Assembly (NCBI RefSeq): GCF_031846275.1
Contig: NZ_JAVRIB010000013.1
Coordinates: 50,553-114,552 of the forward strand
DNA: 64,000 nt
Reading direction: 5' to 3'
From: Spectribacter hydrogenoxidans
GTDB lineage: Bacteria > Pseudomonadota > Gammaproteobacteria > Nevskiales > Salinisphaeraceae
Every line of letters begins with the position of its first letter. Position 1 is the stretch's first letter. A program made the translations under genes and the position numbers. Below, one piece after another: positions 15,160-23,338 of this stretch. The notes below the pieces were generated by a model. It worked only from the letters and a program-made list of their open reading frames with translations. It ran no database searches and had not been told where the DNA came from.

Positions 15160-16788
15160 ATGAGCCAGGACGCAGAAGTCGCGGAGCTTCAGGAACGCTA
15201 CGACACCGAGTACGAAGTCGGTGAGGACAATATCCACCCGTTCGGGCTGGACCTGCACAATCCCGTCTTTCTCTGGAGCGCGATTCTGATCGTGATCTTC
15301 GTGGCCGGCTCCATGCTGTTCCCGGATATCTCGAAGACCGCCTTGACTGGTGCCCGCGACTGGGTCATCAACACCTTCGACTGGCTGTTCCTGAGTGCCG
15401 GCAATTTTTTCGTGCTGTTCTGCCTGGCCCTGATCGTGCTGCCGTTCGGTCGCATCCGCCTGGGCGGCCAGGATGCCGAGCCGGCGTTCTCCCGCATGTC
15501 GTGGTTCGCCATGCTGTTTGCCGCCGGCATGGGAATCGGGCTGATGTTCTGGTCGGTGGCCGAGCCGGTGGGCTACTTCACCGAATGGGCGGGTTCGCCC
15601 CTGAACGTGGCGGGTGGCACCGACGCCGCCAGGACTGCCGCCATGGGTGCGGTGATGTATCACTGGGCGCTGCACCCCTGGGCCATCTACGGCGTGGTGG
15701 CACTGTCACTGGCCTTCTTTGCCTATAACAAGGGCCTGCCGCTGGCGATCCGTTCGGTGTTCTACCCGCTGTTCGGTGATCGCGTCTGGGGCCCGCTGGG
15801 CAACGTGATCGATACCCTGGCGGTGGTGGCTACCATCTTCGGCCTGGCCACGTCCCTGGGGTTCGGTGCCCAACAGGCCGCGGGCGGCATGCAGTTCCTG
15901 TTCGGTATTGCCGACAGCCTGATGGTGGAAATCCTGATCATCGCCGGCGTCACCGCGGTGGCGCTGGTATCCGTGGTGCGCGGCATCGACGGCGGCGTAA
16001 AACTGTTGAGCAATATCAACATCATGCTGGCCGGGCTGTTGCTGCTGTTCGTCATCATCACCGGTTCGGTGATGGGCTTCTTCGCCAGCCTGGGGACCAC
16101 TGTGGCCGGCTACGCCGAGTACCTGTTGCCGCTGAGCAATCCGGTCGGCCGTGAAGACGAGACCTTCTACCACTCGTGGACCATCTTCTACTGGGCCTGG
16201 TGGATTTCCTGGTCGCCGTTCGTGGGCATGTTCATCGCCCGGGTGTCTCGCGGTCGCACTGTCCGCGAATTCCTCACTGCCGTGCTGATTGTGCCGATGG
16301 TGGTCACCGCCATCTGGATGAGCGCGTTCGGCGGCAGTGGGCTGGATCAGGCCGTCAACGGCGTGGGGTCGCTGGCCAATGGCATCAGCGATTCCTCGCT
16401 ATCGCTGTTCCACATGCTGGAGAATCTGCCCCTGGCAGGCGTTACCTCGTTCCTGGCCATCACGCTGGTGCTGGTGTTCTTCATCACCTCGTCGGATTCC
16501 GGCTCCTTGGTGATCGATACCATCACCGCCGGCGGCAAGACCGAGGCGCCGGTGGCTCAGCGGGTGTTCTGGTGTGTCGCCGAGGGTCTGATCGCCGCGG
16601 CGCTGCTGGTGGTTGGCGGTGCCGAGGCATTGTCCGCCCTGCAGGCCGCCGCGGTAACCACCGGGCTGCCGTTCACGCTGGTTTTGCTGCTGATGTGCGT
16701 GGCCCTGCTGAAGGGGCTCAATCACGAGCTGCAGTTGTTGCGTGCCGAGGAGAAGAGCGCCGGGGTCACCGCCCGCCAGGGGGCATAG
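15160..16788 (+). CDS. BCCT-family (betaine/choline/carnitine) transporter
   Basis: A 542-residue inner-membrane transporter with about 12 hydrophobic segments, importing a quaternary ammonium osmolyte or precursor, usually Na+- or H+-coupled. Diagnostic blocks are the glycine motif AAGMGIGLMFWSVAEPVGYF and the Trp-rich segment WTIFYWAWWISWSPFVGMFIAR. The family's SSDSGSLVIDTITAGG block is also present. I chose the ATG at 15160 because GGGA lies 9 bases upstream; in-frame starts at 15145 (TTG) and 15151 are alternatives. It is monocistronic and convergent with the OmpA-like gene. The C-terminal tail is short, so osmosensing like BetP is unlikely. The substrate is not determined. Confidence 0.92.
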   Translation: MSQDAEVAELQERYDTEYEVGEDNIHPFGLDLHNPVFLWSAILIVIFVAGSMLFPDISKTALTGARDWVINTFDWLFLSAGNFFVLFCLALIVLPFGRIRLGGQDAEPAFSRMSWFAMLFAAGMGIGLMFWSVAEPVGYFTEWAGSPLNVAGGTDAARTAAMGAVMYHWALHPWAIYGVVALSLAFFAYNKGLPLAIRSVFYPLFGDRVWGPLGNVIDTLAVVATIFGLATSLGFGAQQAAGGMQFLFGIADSLMVEILIIAGVTAVALVSVVRGIDGGVKLLSNINIMLAGLLLLFVIITGSVMGFFASLGTTVAGYAEYLLPLSNPVGREDETFYHSWTIFYWAWWISWSPFVGMFIARVSRGRTVREFLTAVLIVPMVVTAIWMSAFGGSGLDQAVNGVGSLANGISDSSLSLFHMLENLPLAGVTSFLAITLVLVFFITSSDSGSLVIDTITAGGKTEAPVAQRVFWCVAEGLIAAALLVVGGAEALSALQAAAVTTGLPFTLVLLLMCVALLKGLNHELQLLRAEEKSAGVTARQGA

Positions 16789-16812
16789 CGCACGGCGTCA
16801 GCCGACTGGCGA

Positions 16813-17856
16813 TTACCGGCTTTCGTTGTCGCCGGTAGCCGCCGTGTCGGCCTGACCGGAAGCCGCCGCCCCGGCAATGGTGATCTCGATGCGCCGGTTG
16901 CGGGCGCGTCCCTCGGCGGTGTCGTTGTCGGCCACCGGCTGTTCGGCCCCGAGTGCCCGGGCTTCCAGTATCCCTGCGTCCACGCCCTGTTCGGCCAGGA
17001 ACCGCACCACGCCGGTGGCCCGGGCCGCCGACAGCTCCCAGTTGCTGGGGTAGCGCTCGCGCAGATAGGGCTTTAGCGGCTGGTTGTCGGTGTGGCCGGC
17101 CACGATGACCCGGGTCGGCCCGCGGGCCTTCAACCGGCCAGCGAGCTCGGCCAGCAGCTGTTCGCCCGCGCTGGTCAGCCGGTGCCGGCCGGAGGGGAAC
17201 AGGACCGCGGAATCCAGGGTGATGCGCTCGGCATCCGGCAGTTCCGGATCGGCCTCGACCGCGCGGAATGTCGGCGTTTCAGGCGCCTGCCGCTGGAAGC
17301 GGATGCGAAAGGTCAGGTCGTTGATCTGCTCGCCGCGCCATGCCAGCGTGCGACCGCGCTGCTGCCAGTTGCCGTCCCGGTTGCTCTGGGCATCCAGCAC
17401 TTCAATGTTTGCCGGCAGGATCCAGACATAGGAAAAGTGGGCGAACGGATCCGGGCTGTTCCACTTGCCGTAGTGGCCATTGTCCAGTTCGCGGCCGTCC
17501 CAGCTGTGGAAGGTGGTGCTGCCGTCGGGATTGTCGGTGAGCTGCCAGTCGCGGAAGCGGTCGGCGCGCATCAATGCGTAGTCGCCGCTGTCGAACACCA
17601 GCCGGGTGCCGTCGTCCGTGGTTTCCCGGCGGTAGTCGGCGGGATGGATGTAGACGTAGTCGTCCACGCTCTCGCCCTCGGCCAGGAACAGTGCCCGGCC
17701 GGGCAGGTCGGAGCGCAGGGTCTTGTACACCGTGTAGCTTTCGCCGTCGGCGTTGAGTACGAAGATTTCCTCGCGCGAGACGTCCGCCGCGGCGCTGGCG
17801 GTGATCAGCGCCAGCACCGCCGCGAAGGCCGCGCGCCGGTCAGGGCGCTGCGACAT
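16813..17856 (-). CDS. OmpA-family outer-membrane / periplasmic protein
   Basis: A 347-residue exported protein: signal peptide (to about residue 24), a novel N-terminal domain rich in Tyr/Trp/Asp, and a C-terminal OmpA-like peptidoglycan-binding domain. The OmpA part shows VIVAGHTDNQPL, NWELSAARATGVVRFL and ARNRRIEI, the peptidoglycan-binding signature. The N-terminal region has no transmembrane barrel that I can recognise. Its start overlaps the last 17 bases of the upstream M16 peptidase gene on the same strand, implying translational coupling. It probably anchors a complex to the cell wall; the role of the N-terminal domain is unknown. Confidence 0.88.
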   Translation of the reverse strand: MSQRPDRRAAFAAVLALITASAAADVSREEIFVLNADGESYTVYKTLRSDLPGRALFLAEGESVDDYVYIHPADYRRETTDDGTRLVFDSGDYALMRADRFRDWQLTDNPDGSTTFHSWDGRELDNGHYGKWNSPDPFAHFSYVWILPANIEVLDAQSNRDGNWQQRGRTLAWRGEQINDLTFRIRFQRQAPETPTFRAVEADPELPDAERITLDSAVLFPSGRHRLTSAGEQLLAELAGRLKARGPTRVIVAGHTDNQPLKPYLRERYPSNWELSAARATGVVRFLAEQGVDAGILEARALGAEQPVADNDTAEGRARNRRIEITIAGAAASGQADTAATGDNESR

Positions 17857-20677
17857 CGTCCATCGGCAGGACTTCGACCTCGGCCCACTCGAGTTCGCGG
17901 ATCGGGGTTTCGATCTTTTCCAGGTCGCCGACCACCACCCAGATCAGCTGTTCCGGCTTCAGCAGCGTTTCCGCGGCCTGCTCGAGCGCGGGGATGTCCA
18001 GTGCCTGAACCCGGGTAACGTAATTCTGGTAGTAGTCCTCGGGAAGGCCGAACACGGCCAGGTTGGCGAAGGTCCCGGCCAGTTCGCTGCTGGTTTCGTT
18101 ATTGCCTGGCAGGGTGCGGGTGAGGTTTGCCTGAGCCGAGGTCAGTTCCTCTTCCGTGGGCGGCTGGTCACCCAGGATGCCGGTGATCTCGGCGCGCATC
18201 TCCTTTATCGCCGGCGCGGTCTGGTCAATCTGTACCGAGGCGTAGGTGAAGAAGGGTTGCTGGGCGCGGGCGTCCATCAGCAGGCTGCGGGCGCCGTAGG
18301 ACCAGTTCTTTTCCTCGCGCAGGTTGAGATTGATGCGCGAGTTGAACATGCCGCCGAGAATGGCGTTGACCGTGTTCATGGCGATGTCCTGCGGATGCGA
18401 CTTGGGCGGCGCCAGGCTGCCGGCGATCACCGTGGCCTGGCTGCTGCCGGGCTTGTCGATCAGGTAGATACGTTGCTGATCCGGCATCGGCTGATCGGGC
18501 AGATTCTTGAGCGGCGGCGCATCATCTCCGGCCTGCCAGTCGCCGAACGCTTCCTCGACCAGGGGCTTGAGCGTGGCCATGTCGGTGTCACCCACCACGA
18601 TCAGCGTGGCATTGTCCGGGCGTACCCAGCGTCGGTGGAAGGCCTGCATGTCGGCGACGGTCAGTTCCTCGATGGCCGCCGTGGTGCCGCTGCCGGTCAG
18701 GGGCACGCCGTAGGCATGTTTATCGCCGTAGAGCAGCGGGCCGATGGTGCGCAGGGCCAGGCTGGTGGGGTTGGATTTTTCCTGGGCGATGCTGGCCAAG
18801 CGCTGTTTCGACAGCCGCTGGAACTGCTCTTCCGGGAACGATGGCCGGCGGATCACGTCGGCATAGAGGTCCATCGAGGCGTCCAGCTTGCTGCTGATGG
18901 CCGACATGCTGATGCTGGAGGCGTCCAGCGACGAGCTGGTGGACAGGCTGGCGCCAAGGCGGTCGAGTTCGGCGCTGATTGCGAGGCCGTCGCGCTGTTC
19001 GGTGCCTTCATCAAGCATGCCCAGGGCCAGGCTGGCAGTACCCGGCGCGCCCTTGGGATCGGCGGCGTAGCCGGCATCCAGCATCATGCGCATCTGCACC
19101 ACCGGGGCGGCATCGCGCTCGGCCAGCCAGATCTTCATGCCGTTATCCAGTTCGGCGTGTTGCAGTTCGGGCAGGGTCAGGTCCGGCGCGTCTCCGATAT
19201 CCGGCAATTGCGAGCGGTCCACGTCGCTGTCGGCGTGGCTGTGCCCGCCGAAGGGCAGTACGGACAGCACATAGACGCCATCGGAAAGCCATTGCCTGGC
19301 GGTGGCCTGCAGGGCGTCAGGCTGCACGTTGCGCAGGGTGTCGAGATACTGGCGGAAGTGGCCCGGATCGTCGTGATAGACCGCGCCGCGGGCCAGGATG
19401 TCGGCCTTGCCGCCGAAACCGCCGATGCGTTCGGCCCCGCGCAGAAACGACGCGGCCAGGCTGGTGCGGCTGCGGTCGAGTTCCTCGGCACTGACGCCTT
19501 CCTCGATGAAGCGGGTGAGTTCCTCGTCCAGCGCGGCCTCCACCTCGGCCAGCGGCACGTCCGGCCGGGCGGTGGCGGTGATGATGAACTGCGAGCCGAT
19601 CTCCTTGCTCCACAGATCGGCCGACACGTCGGTGGCGAGCTGCTCGTCGTATACCAGCCGCTTGTACAGCCGGCTGGTCTTGGAGCCGGCCAGTAGATGG
19701 GCGGCGACCTGTAGCCGGGTTTCGTCCGCGGTGCCGTCGGCCGGCACGTTCCAGGTCTTGTAGACACGGGCCTGGGGCACGCGGTCCTGCATCACCTGGC
19801 GGTGTTCGCCGGTCATCGGCGCGACCCACTCCTTCTGGTGCTCCAGCGGCGGCCCGGCGGGGATGCTGCCGAAGTAGCGCTCGACTTTGTCGCGCACGGT
19901 GTCGGGGTCGATGTCACCCGCGATCACCAGGGTCGCGTTGGAGGGACCGTAGTAGCGCTTGAACCAGGCCTTCACGTCCTCCAGCGAGGCCGCGTTCAGG
20001 TCCTCGATCGAGCCGATGGTGGACCAGGAATAGGGATGGCCGTCGGGATAGGTGTTGGGCGGCAGCTTTTCCCAGACCTCGCCGTAGGGCTGGCTGGCCC
20101 GCTGCTTCTTCTCGTTGATCACCACGCCGCGCTGTTCGTCGAGACGGGCCTGATCCACCGCGCCCAGGAAATGCCCCATGCGGTCGGATTCCATCCACAG
20201 GGCCATGTCCAGTGCCGGGACCGGGACGTTGGCGAAGTAGTTGGTGCGATCGGTATTGGTGGTGCCGTTCATCGAGGTGGCGCCGGCCCGTTCGAAGGGC
20301 TCGAAATACTCGCCGTCCCAGTTCTCGCTGCCCTGGAACATCAGGTGCTCGAACAGGTGGGCGAAGCCGGTCTGGGCCGGACCCTCGTCCTTGGACCCGA
20401 CGTGGTACCAGATGTTGACTGAAACAATCGGGGCCTTGTGGTCTTCGTGCACCACCACGTCCAGCCCGTTGCCGAGGGTGAAGCGGGTGAATTCGATGTC
20501 CACGTCGGGAATGTCCCTGCCGCCACCGGTGTTGTCGGCGGCGGCCTCGGCGGCCTTTGCCGCTTCGGGGCTCGGCGCTTCGGCAGCCTGCGCCTGTTCG
20601 GCGGGCTGGCAGCCGGCGGTAGCAAGGCCGATCAGCAGGGCATAGGTGGCGGGTGAGCCGGCGTGGCGGCTGGGCAT
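17840..20677 (-). CDS. M16-family zinc metallopeptidase, lipoprotein
   Basis: A 945-residue two-lobed M16 (pitrilysin/insulinase) peptidase. The N-terminus ends in a lipobox-like ATAG-Cys23, so it is probably a lipoprotein; an Ala/Glu/Pro-rich linker follows to about 52. The inverted zinc motif HLFEH is at 107-111, with the downstream ligand Glu in RGVVINEKKQ. The second M16 half (from about 500) lacks the zinc motif, as expected for the inactive lobe, and contains the RPDNATLIVVGD stretch. It precedes and overlaps an OmpA-like gene. It likely degrades peptides in the periplasm; the substrate is unknown. Confidence 0.93.
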   Translation of the reverse strand: MPSRHAGSPATYALLIGLATAGCQPAEQAQAAEAPSPEAAKAAEAAADNTGGGRDIPDVDIEFTRFTLGNGLDVVVHEDHKAPIVSVNIWYHVGSKDEGPAQTGFAHLFEHLMFQGSENWDGEYFEPFERAGATSMNGTTNTDRTNYFANVPVPALDMALWMESDRMGHFLGAVDQARLDEQRGVVINEKKQRASQPYGEVWEKLPPNTYPDGHPYSWSTIGSIEDLNAASLEDVKAWFKRYYGPSNATLVIAGDIDPDTVRDKVERYFGSIPAGPPLEHQKEWVAPMTGEHRQVMQDRVPQARVYKTWNVPADGTADETRLQVAAHLLAGSKTSRLYKRLVYDEQLATDVSADLWSKEIGSQFIITATARPDVPLAEVEAALDEELTRFIEEGVSAEELDRSRTSLAASFLRGAERIGGFGGKADILARGAVYHDDPGHFRQYLDTLRNVQPDALQATARQWLSDGVYVLSVLPFGGHSHADSDVDRSQLPDIGDAPDLTLPELQHAELDNGMKIWLAERDAAPVVQMRMMLDAGYAADPKGAPGTASLALGMLDEGTEQRDGLAISAELDRLGASLSTSSSLDASSISMSAISSKLDASMDLYADVIRRPSFPEEQFQRLSKQRLASIAQEKSNPTSLALRTIGPLLYGDKHAYGVPLTGSGTTAAIEELTVADMQAFHRRWVRPDNATLIVVGDTDMATLKPLVEEAFGDWQAGDDAPPLKNLPDQPMPDQQRIYLIDKPGSSQATVIAGSLAPPKSHPQDIAMNTVNAILGGMFNSRINLNLREEKNWSYGARSLLMDARAQQPFFTYASVQIDQTAPAIKEMRAEITGILGDQPPTEEELTSAQANLTRTLPGNNETSSELAGTFANLAVFGLPEDYYQNYVTRVQALDIPALEQAAETLLKPEQLIWVVVGDLEKIETPIRELEWAEVEVLPMDDVAAP

Positions 20678-20814
20678 TGTCTGTCTCCTCGATCGCGGAT
20701 CGCCCGGAGCTTATCAGGCGACCACCGCTGTTGTTGACCGCCCGCGGCCGCAGGCGTTCCGGGCGGCGCATGACGCGGTAGACTGCGAAAACCGGATTGC
20801 CGATTTTTCTCGTA

Positions 20815-22650
20815 ATGTCCCAGCTAACCCTGCGCGCCGCCCTGCTCGGCATCATGCTCGCCATGATCCTGGCCGGGGCCAATGCCTACCTGGCCCTGTT
20901 CGCCGGCCTGACGGTGTCCGCCTCGATTCCCGCCGCGGTGGTGTCGATGGCGATACTGCGAGCCCTGGCCCGCGGCAGCATTCTCGAGAACAATATCGTC
21001 CAGACGGCGGCGAGCGCCGGCGAGTCGATCGCCGCGGGCGTGATCTTCACCCTGCCGGCGCTGGTCCTGCTGGGTTACTGGGACAGTTTCCCCTACTGGT
21101 GGGTGGTGTTCATCGCCGGCATCGGCGGCCTGTTGGGGGTGCTGATCACGGTGCCGCTGCGGCATGCCCTGATCCACGGCATGGACCTGCCGTTTCCCGA
21201 AGGCCGGGCCACCGCCGAGGTGCTGCGGGCCGGCCATGGCCAGGCCGGGGCCGGGATGGGGATGCTGCTGATCGGCGTGGTGGTCGGCGGGGCCACCAAG
21301 CTGGCGGAGAGCGGGCTGAGGCTGTGGCAGGCCACCGGCGAAGTAGCCGCGCAGGTGGGCCAGACGGTGTTCTACGCCGGGGCCAACCTGTCACCGGCGC
21401 TGCTGGCGGTGGGGTACATCGTGGGCTTCAACATCGCGGTCCTGGTATTCGCGGGCGGCTTGTTCGCCTGGGGTGTGGTGGTGCCGCTTTACGCGCTGGT
21501 GCATGGTTTGCCGCCGGCGGATACGCCCCTCGACGCGGCCTGGTCGCTGTGGAGCGAACAGATTCGCTACATGGGCGTCGGGGCGATGCTGGTCGGCGGC
21601 CTGTGGGCGCTGTGGGCCATGCGGGACTCGCTGGTCGCCGGGCTGCAGCGCATCGGCGGGACCAGCGTGCTTGGCGGCGAAGGTGATCTTCCGCGCTGGC
21701 TGCTCGGCGGGCTGGGGCTGGTCCTGATCGTCCCCATGTTCGTGTTCTACGCCGGGCTGCTGGATTCCGCGGTGGCCGCGGTGCCGCTCACGCTGATGAT
21801 GCTGGTGGCCGCCGGGCTGTTCTCGGCGGTGGCGGCCTACATGGCCGGGCTGGTGGGCTCCTCCAACAATCCGGTGTCGGGCGTCACCATCGCGACCATC
21901 CTGATCACCGCGCTGCTGCTTCTGTGGCTGTTCGGCGACGACACGCTGGGCCCGGTGGCCGCCATTCTGGTGGGCGCGGTGGTGTGCTGCGCTGCCGCTA
22001 TCGGCGGGGACAACATGCAGGATCTCAAGGCCGGCGCCATCCTGGGCGCGGCCCCCTGGCAGCAGCAGCTGGCGCAGATGCTGGGCGTGGCCAGCAGCGT
22101 GTGCGTGCTGGCGCCGGTGCTATCACTGCTGCTCAACGCCTATGGCATCGGCGTGCCGACCGAAGCGCATCCCGATCCCCTGCCGGCGCCCCAGGCCAGC
22201 CTGATGGCGGCGGTGGCCGGCGGTGTGTTCGGCGGGGATCTGCCTTGGTCGATGGTAGGGCTGGGGGCGCTGGTGGCGGTGGCCCTGATCGCAGCCGACG
22301 AGTGGCTGCGTCGCGCCGGGTCGGATTTCCGGCTGCCCGTACTGGCGGTGGCGGTAGGCATCTACCTGCCTCTGTCGCTTTCGGTGCCGATCGCCCTGGG
22401 CGGGCTGATGGCCCTGCTGGCCGGTCAGCGTCCGGTGCAGGGGTCAGGGCTGCTGGCCGCCGCCGGCCTGATTACCGGCGAAGCGCTGATGGGCATCGGC
22501 CTGGCCGTGCCGATCGTGGTCAGCGGCGACCGGGATGTGCTGGCTGTCGCCGGCGTATCGCTGGGGCCCTGGCCGGGCCTGGTGATCATGCTGGCGCTTT
22601 GTGCCTGGCTGGCGCGTATCCGGCCGGGCACTTCCCGCGAACAGGGGTAG
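20815..22650 (+). CDS. OPT-family oligopeptide/metal-complex transporter
   Basis: A 611-residue integral membrane protein with about 14 hydrophobic segments. It shows prokaryotic OPT-family blocks: ENNIVQTAASAGESIAAGVIFTLPA, MDLPFPEGRATAEVL, SSNNPVSGVTIATI and GGDNMQDLKAG. The NPVSG block is the family hallmark. OPT members carry peptides or metal-chelator complexes; the substrate here cannot be predicted. I chose the ATG at 20815 (MSQLTLRAALLG); a TTG at 20797 is an in-frame alternative. It is divergent from the M16 peptidase, which could supply peptides, though that link is speculative. Confidence 0.92.
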   Translation: MSQLTLRAALLGIMLAMILAGANAYLALFAGLTVSASIPAAVVSMAILRALARGSILENNIVQTAASAGESIAAGVIFTLPALVLLGYWDSFPYWWVVFIAGIGGLLGVLITVPLRHALIHGMDLPFPEGRATAEVLRAGHGQAGAGMGMLLIGVVVGGATKLAESGLRLWQATGEVAAQVGQTVFYAGANLSPALLAVGYIVGFNIAVLVFAGGLFAWGVVVPLYALVHGLPPADTPLDAAWSLWSEQIRYMGVGAMLVGGLWALWAMRDSLVAGLQRIGGTSVLGGEGDLPRWLLGGLGLVLIVPMFVFYAGLLDSAVAAVPLTLMMLVAAGLFSAVAAYMAGLVGSSNNPVSGVTIATILITALLLLWLFGDDTLGPVAAILVGAVVCCAAAIGGDNMQDLKAGAILGAAPWQQQLAQMLGVASSVCVLAPVLSLLLNAYGIGVPTEAHPDPLPAPQASLMAAVAGGVFGGDLPWSMVGLGALVAVALIAADEWLRRAGSDFRLPVLAVAVGIYLPLSLSVPIALGGLMALLAGQRPVQGSGLLAAAGLITGEALMGIGLAVPIVVSGDRDVLAVAGVSLGPWPGLVIMLALCAWLARIRPGTSREQG

Positions 22651-22681
22651 TGTGTTGTCCGCCGGCTGCCCTATAGTGGGG

Positions 22682-22703
22682 TCCCGGTCTGTTCGGACCG
22701 GGA
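22682..22703 (+). other. 8-bp-stem hairpin upstream of the DUF3015 gene
   Basis: TCCCGGTC, loop TGTTCG, GACCGGGA forms a perfect stem 32 bases after the OPT stop and 44 bases before the DUF3015 start. No T-run follows. It may be a 5'-UTR structure or an end signal for the OPT transcript. A TATAGT hexamer lies just upstream (22672-22677). Confidence 0.4.
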
Positions 22704-22747
22704 GTGGAACAACAAGTCAATCCAAACCGGATTCTGGGAGATTCACG

Positions 22748-23230
22748 ATGAAAAAGATTCTACTGGCAAGCGCGCTGCTGGGCTCGAGCATGGCCGCGAG
22801 CGCGGTGGCGCCGGGCGGCCCGGGTTGCGGCTGGGGCAACCTGGTCTTCGAAGGCAAGAGCGGTCTGCCCGTTCACCTTCTGGCAACCATCGTCAACGGC
22901 ACCTCGGGTAATGCCACCTTCGGCATGACCAGTGGCACCAACGGCTGTAGCACCAACGGGGCGCTTACCTACGGCGGCGAGAGCCTGCTGTCGCAGAACG
23001 GCGTGCTCGAGGAAGTGGCGCAGGACATGGCTACCGGCCAGGGTGAAGCCCTGACCGCGCTGTCCGTGTCCATGGGCATCGACGTTGCCGACCGCGATCA
23101 CTTCAACGCCCTGATGCACGACAACTTCTCGGCAGTGTTCCCGGCCGAGGACGTCACCGCGCGCGACGTGATGAACAACATCGTTCACGTCATGCGTTCC
23201 GATGAGCGCCTGTCAGGCTACGTGTCCTGA
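22748..23230 (+). CDS. DUF3015 family exported protein
   Basis: A 160-residue secreted protein. A clean signal peptide (MKKILLASALLGSSMAASA) is followed by the DUF3015 pattern GPGCGWGNLVFEGKSG, then the TFGMTSGTNGCS stretch and ARDVMNNIVHVM near the end. Two Cys (in PGCGWG and TNGCS) could form a disulfide. A GGGAG ribosome-binding site lies before the ATG at 22748. It is a single-gene unit with a hairpin in front and a strong terminator behind. The family is periplasmic and of unknown function. Confidence 0.88.
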   Translation: MKKILLASALLGSSMAASAVAPGGPGCGWGNLVFEGKSGLPVHLLATIVNGTSGNATFGMTSGTNGCSTNGALTYGGESLLSQNGVLEEVAQDMATGQGEALTALSVSMGIDVADRDHFNALMHDNFSAVFPAEDVTARDVMNNIVHVMRSDERLSGYVS

Positions 23231-23245
23231 TCTAGAGGCAATTCG

Positions 23246-23274
23246 AGGTGCCCCGCCCGTGTGGCGGGGCACCT
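23246..23274 (+). terminator. Strong intrinsic terminator after the DUF3015 gene
   Basis: A 12-bp perfect stem AGGTGCCCCGCC / GGCGGGGCACCT with loop CGTGT, 15 bases after the stop codon, followed by a short pyrimidine tract TTCCT. Confidence 0.8.
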
Positions 23275-23338
23275 TCCTGAACTTCGCGCCTGCGGGCGCA
23301 CCATCTGCCGCCCCGCGGCCCGGACTTGACCCCACGGT

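Noticed and set aside
17753..19696. Long open frame on the plus strand opposite the M16 peptidase (647 codons)
   Set aside because: The minus-strand frame has clear HxxEH and family motifs. The antisense frame has no recognisable domain and arises from GC-biased third positions.
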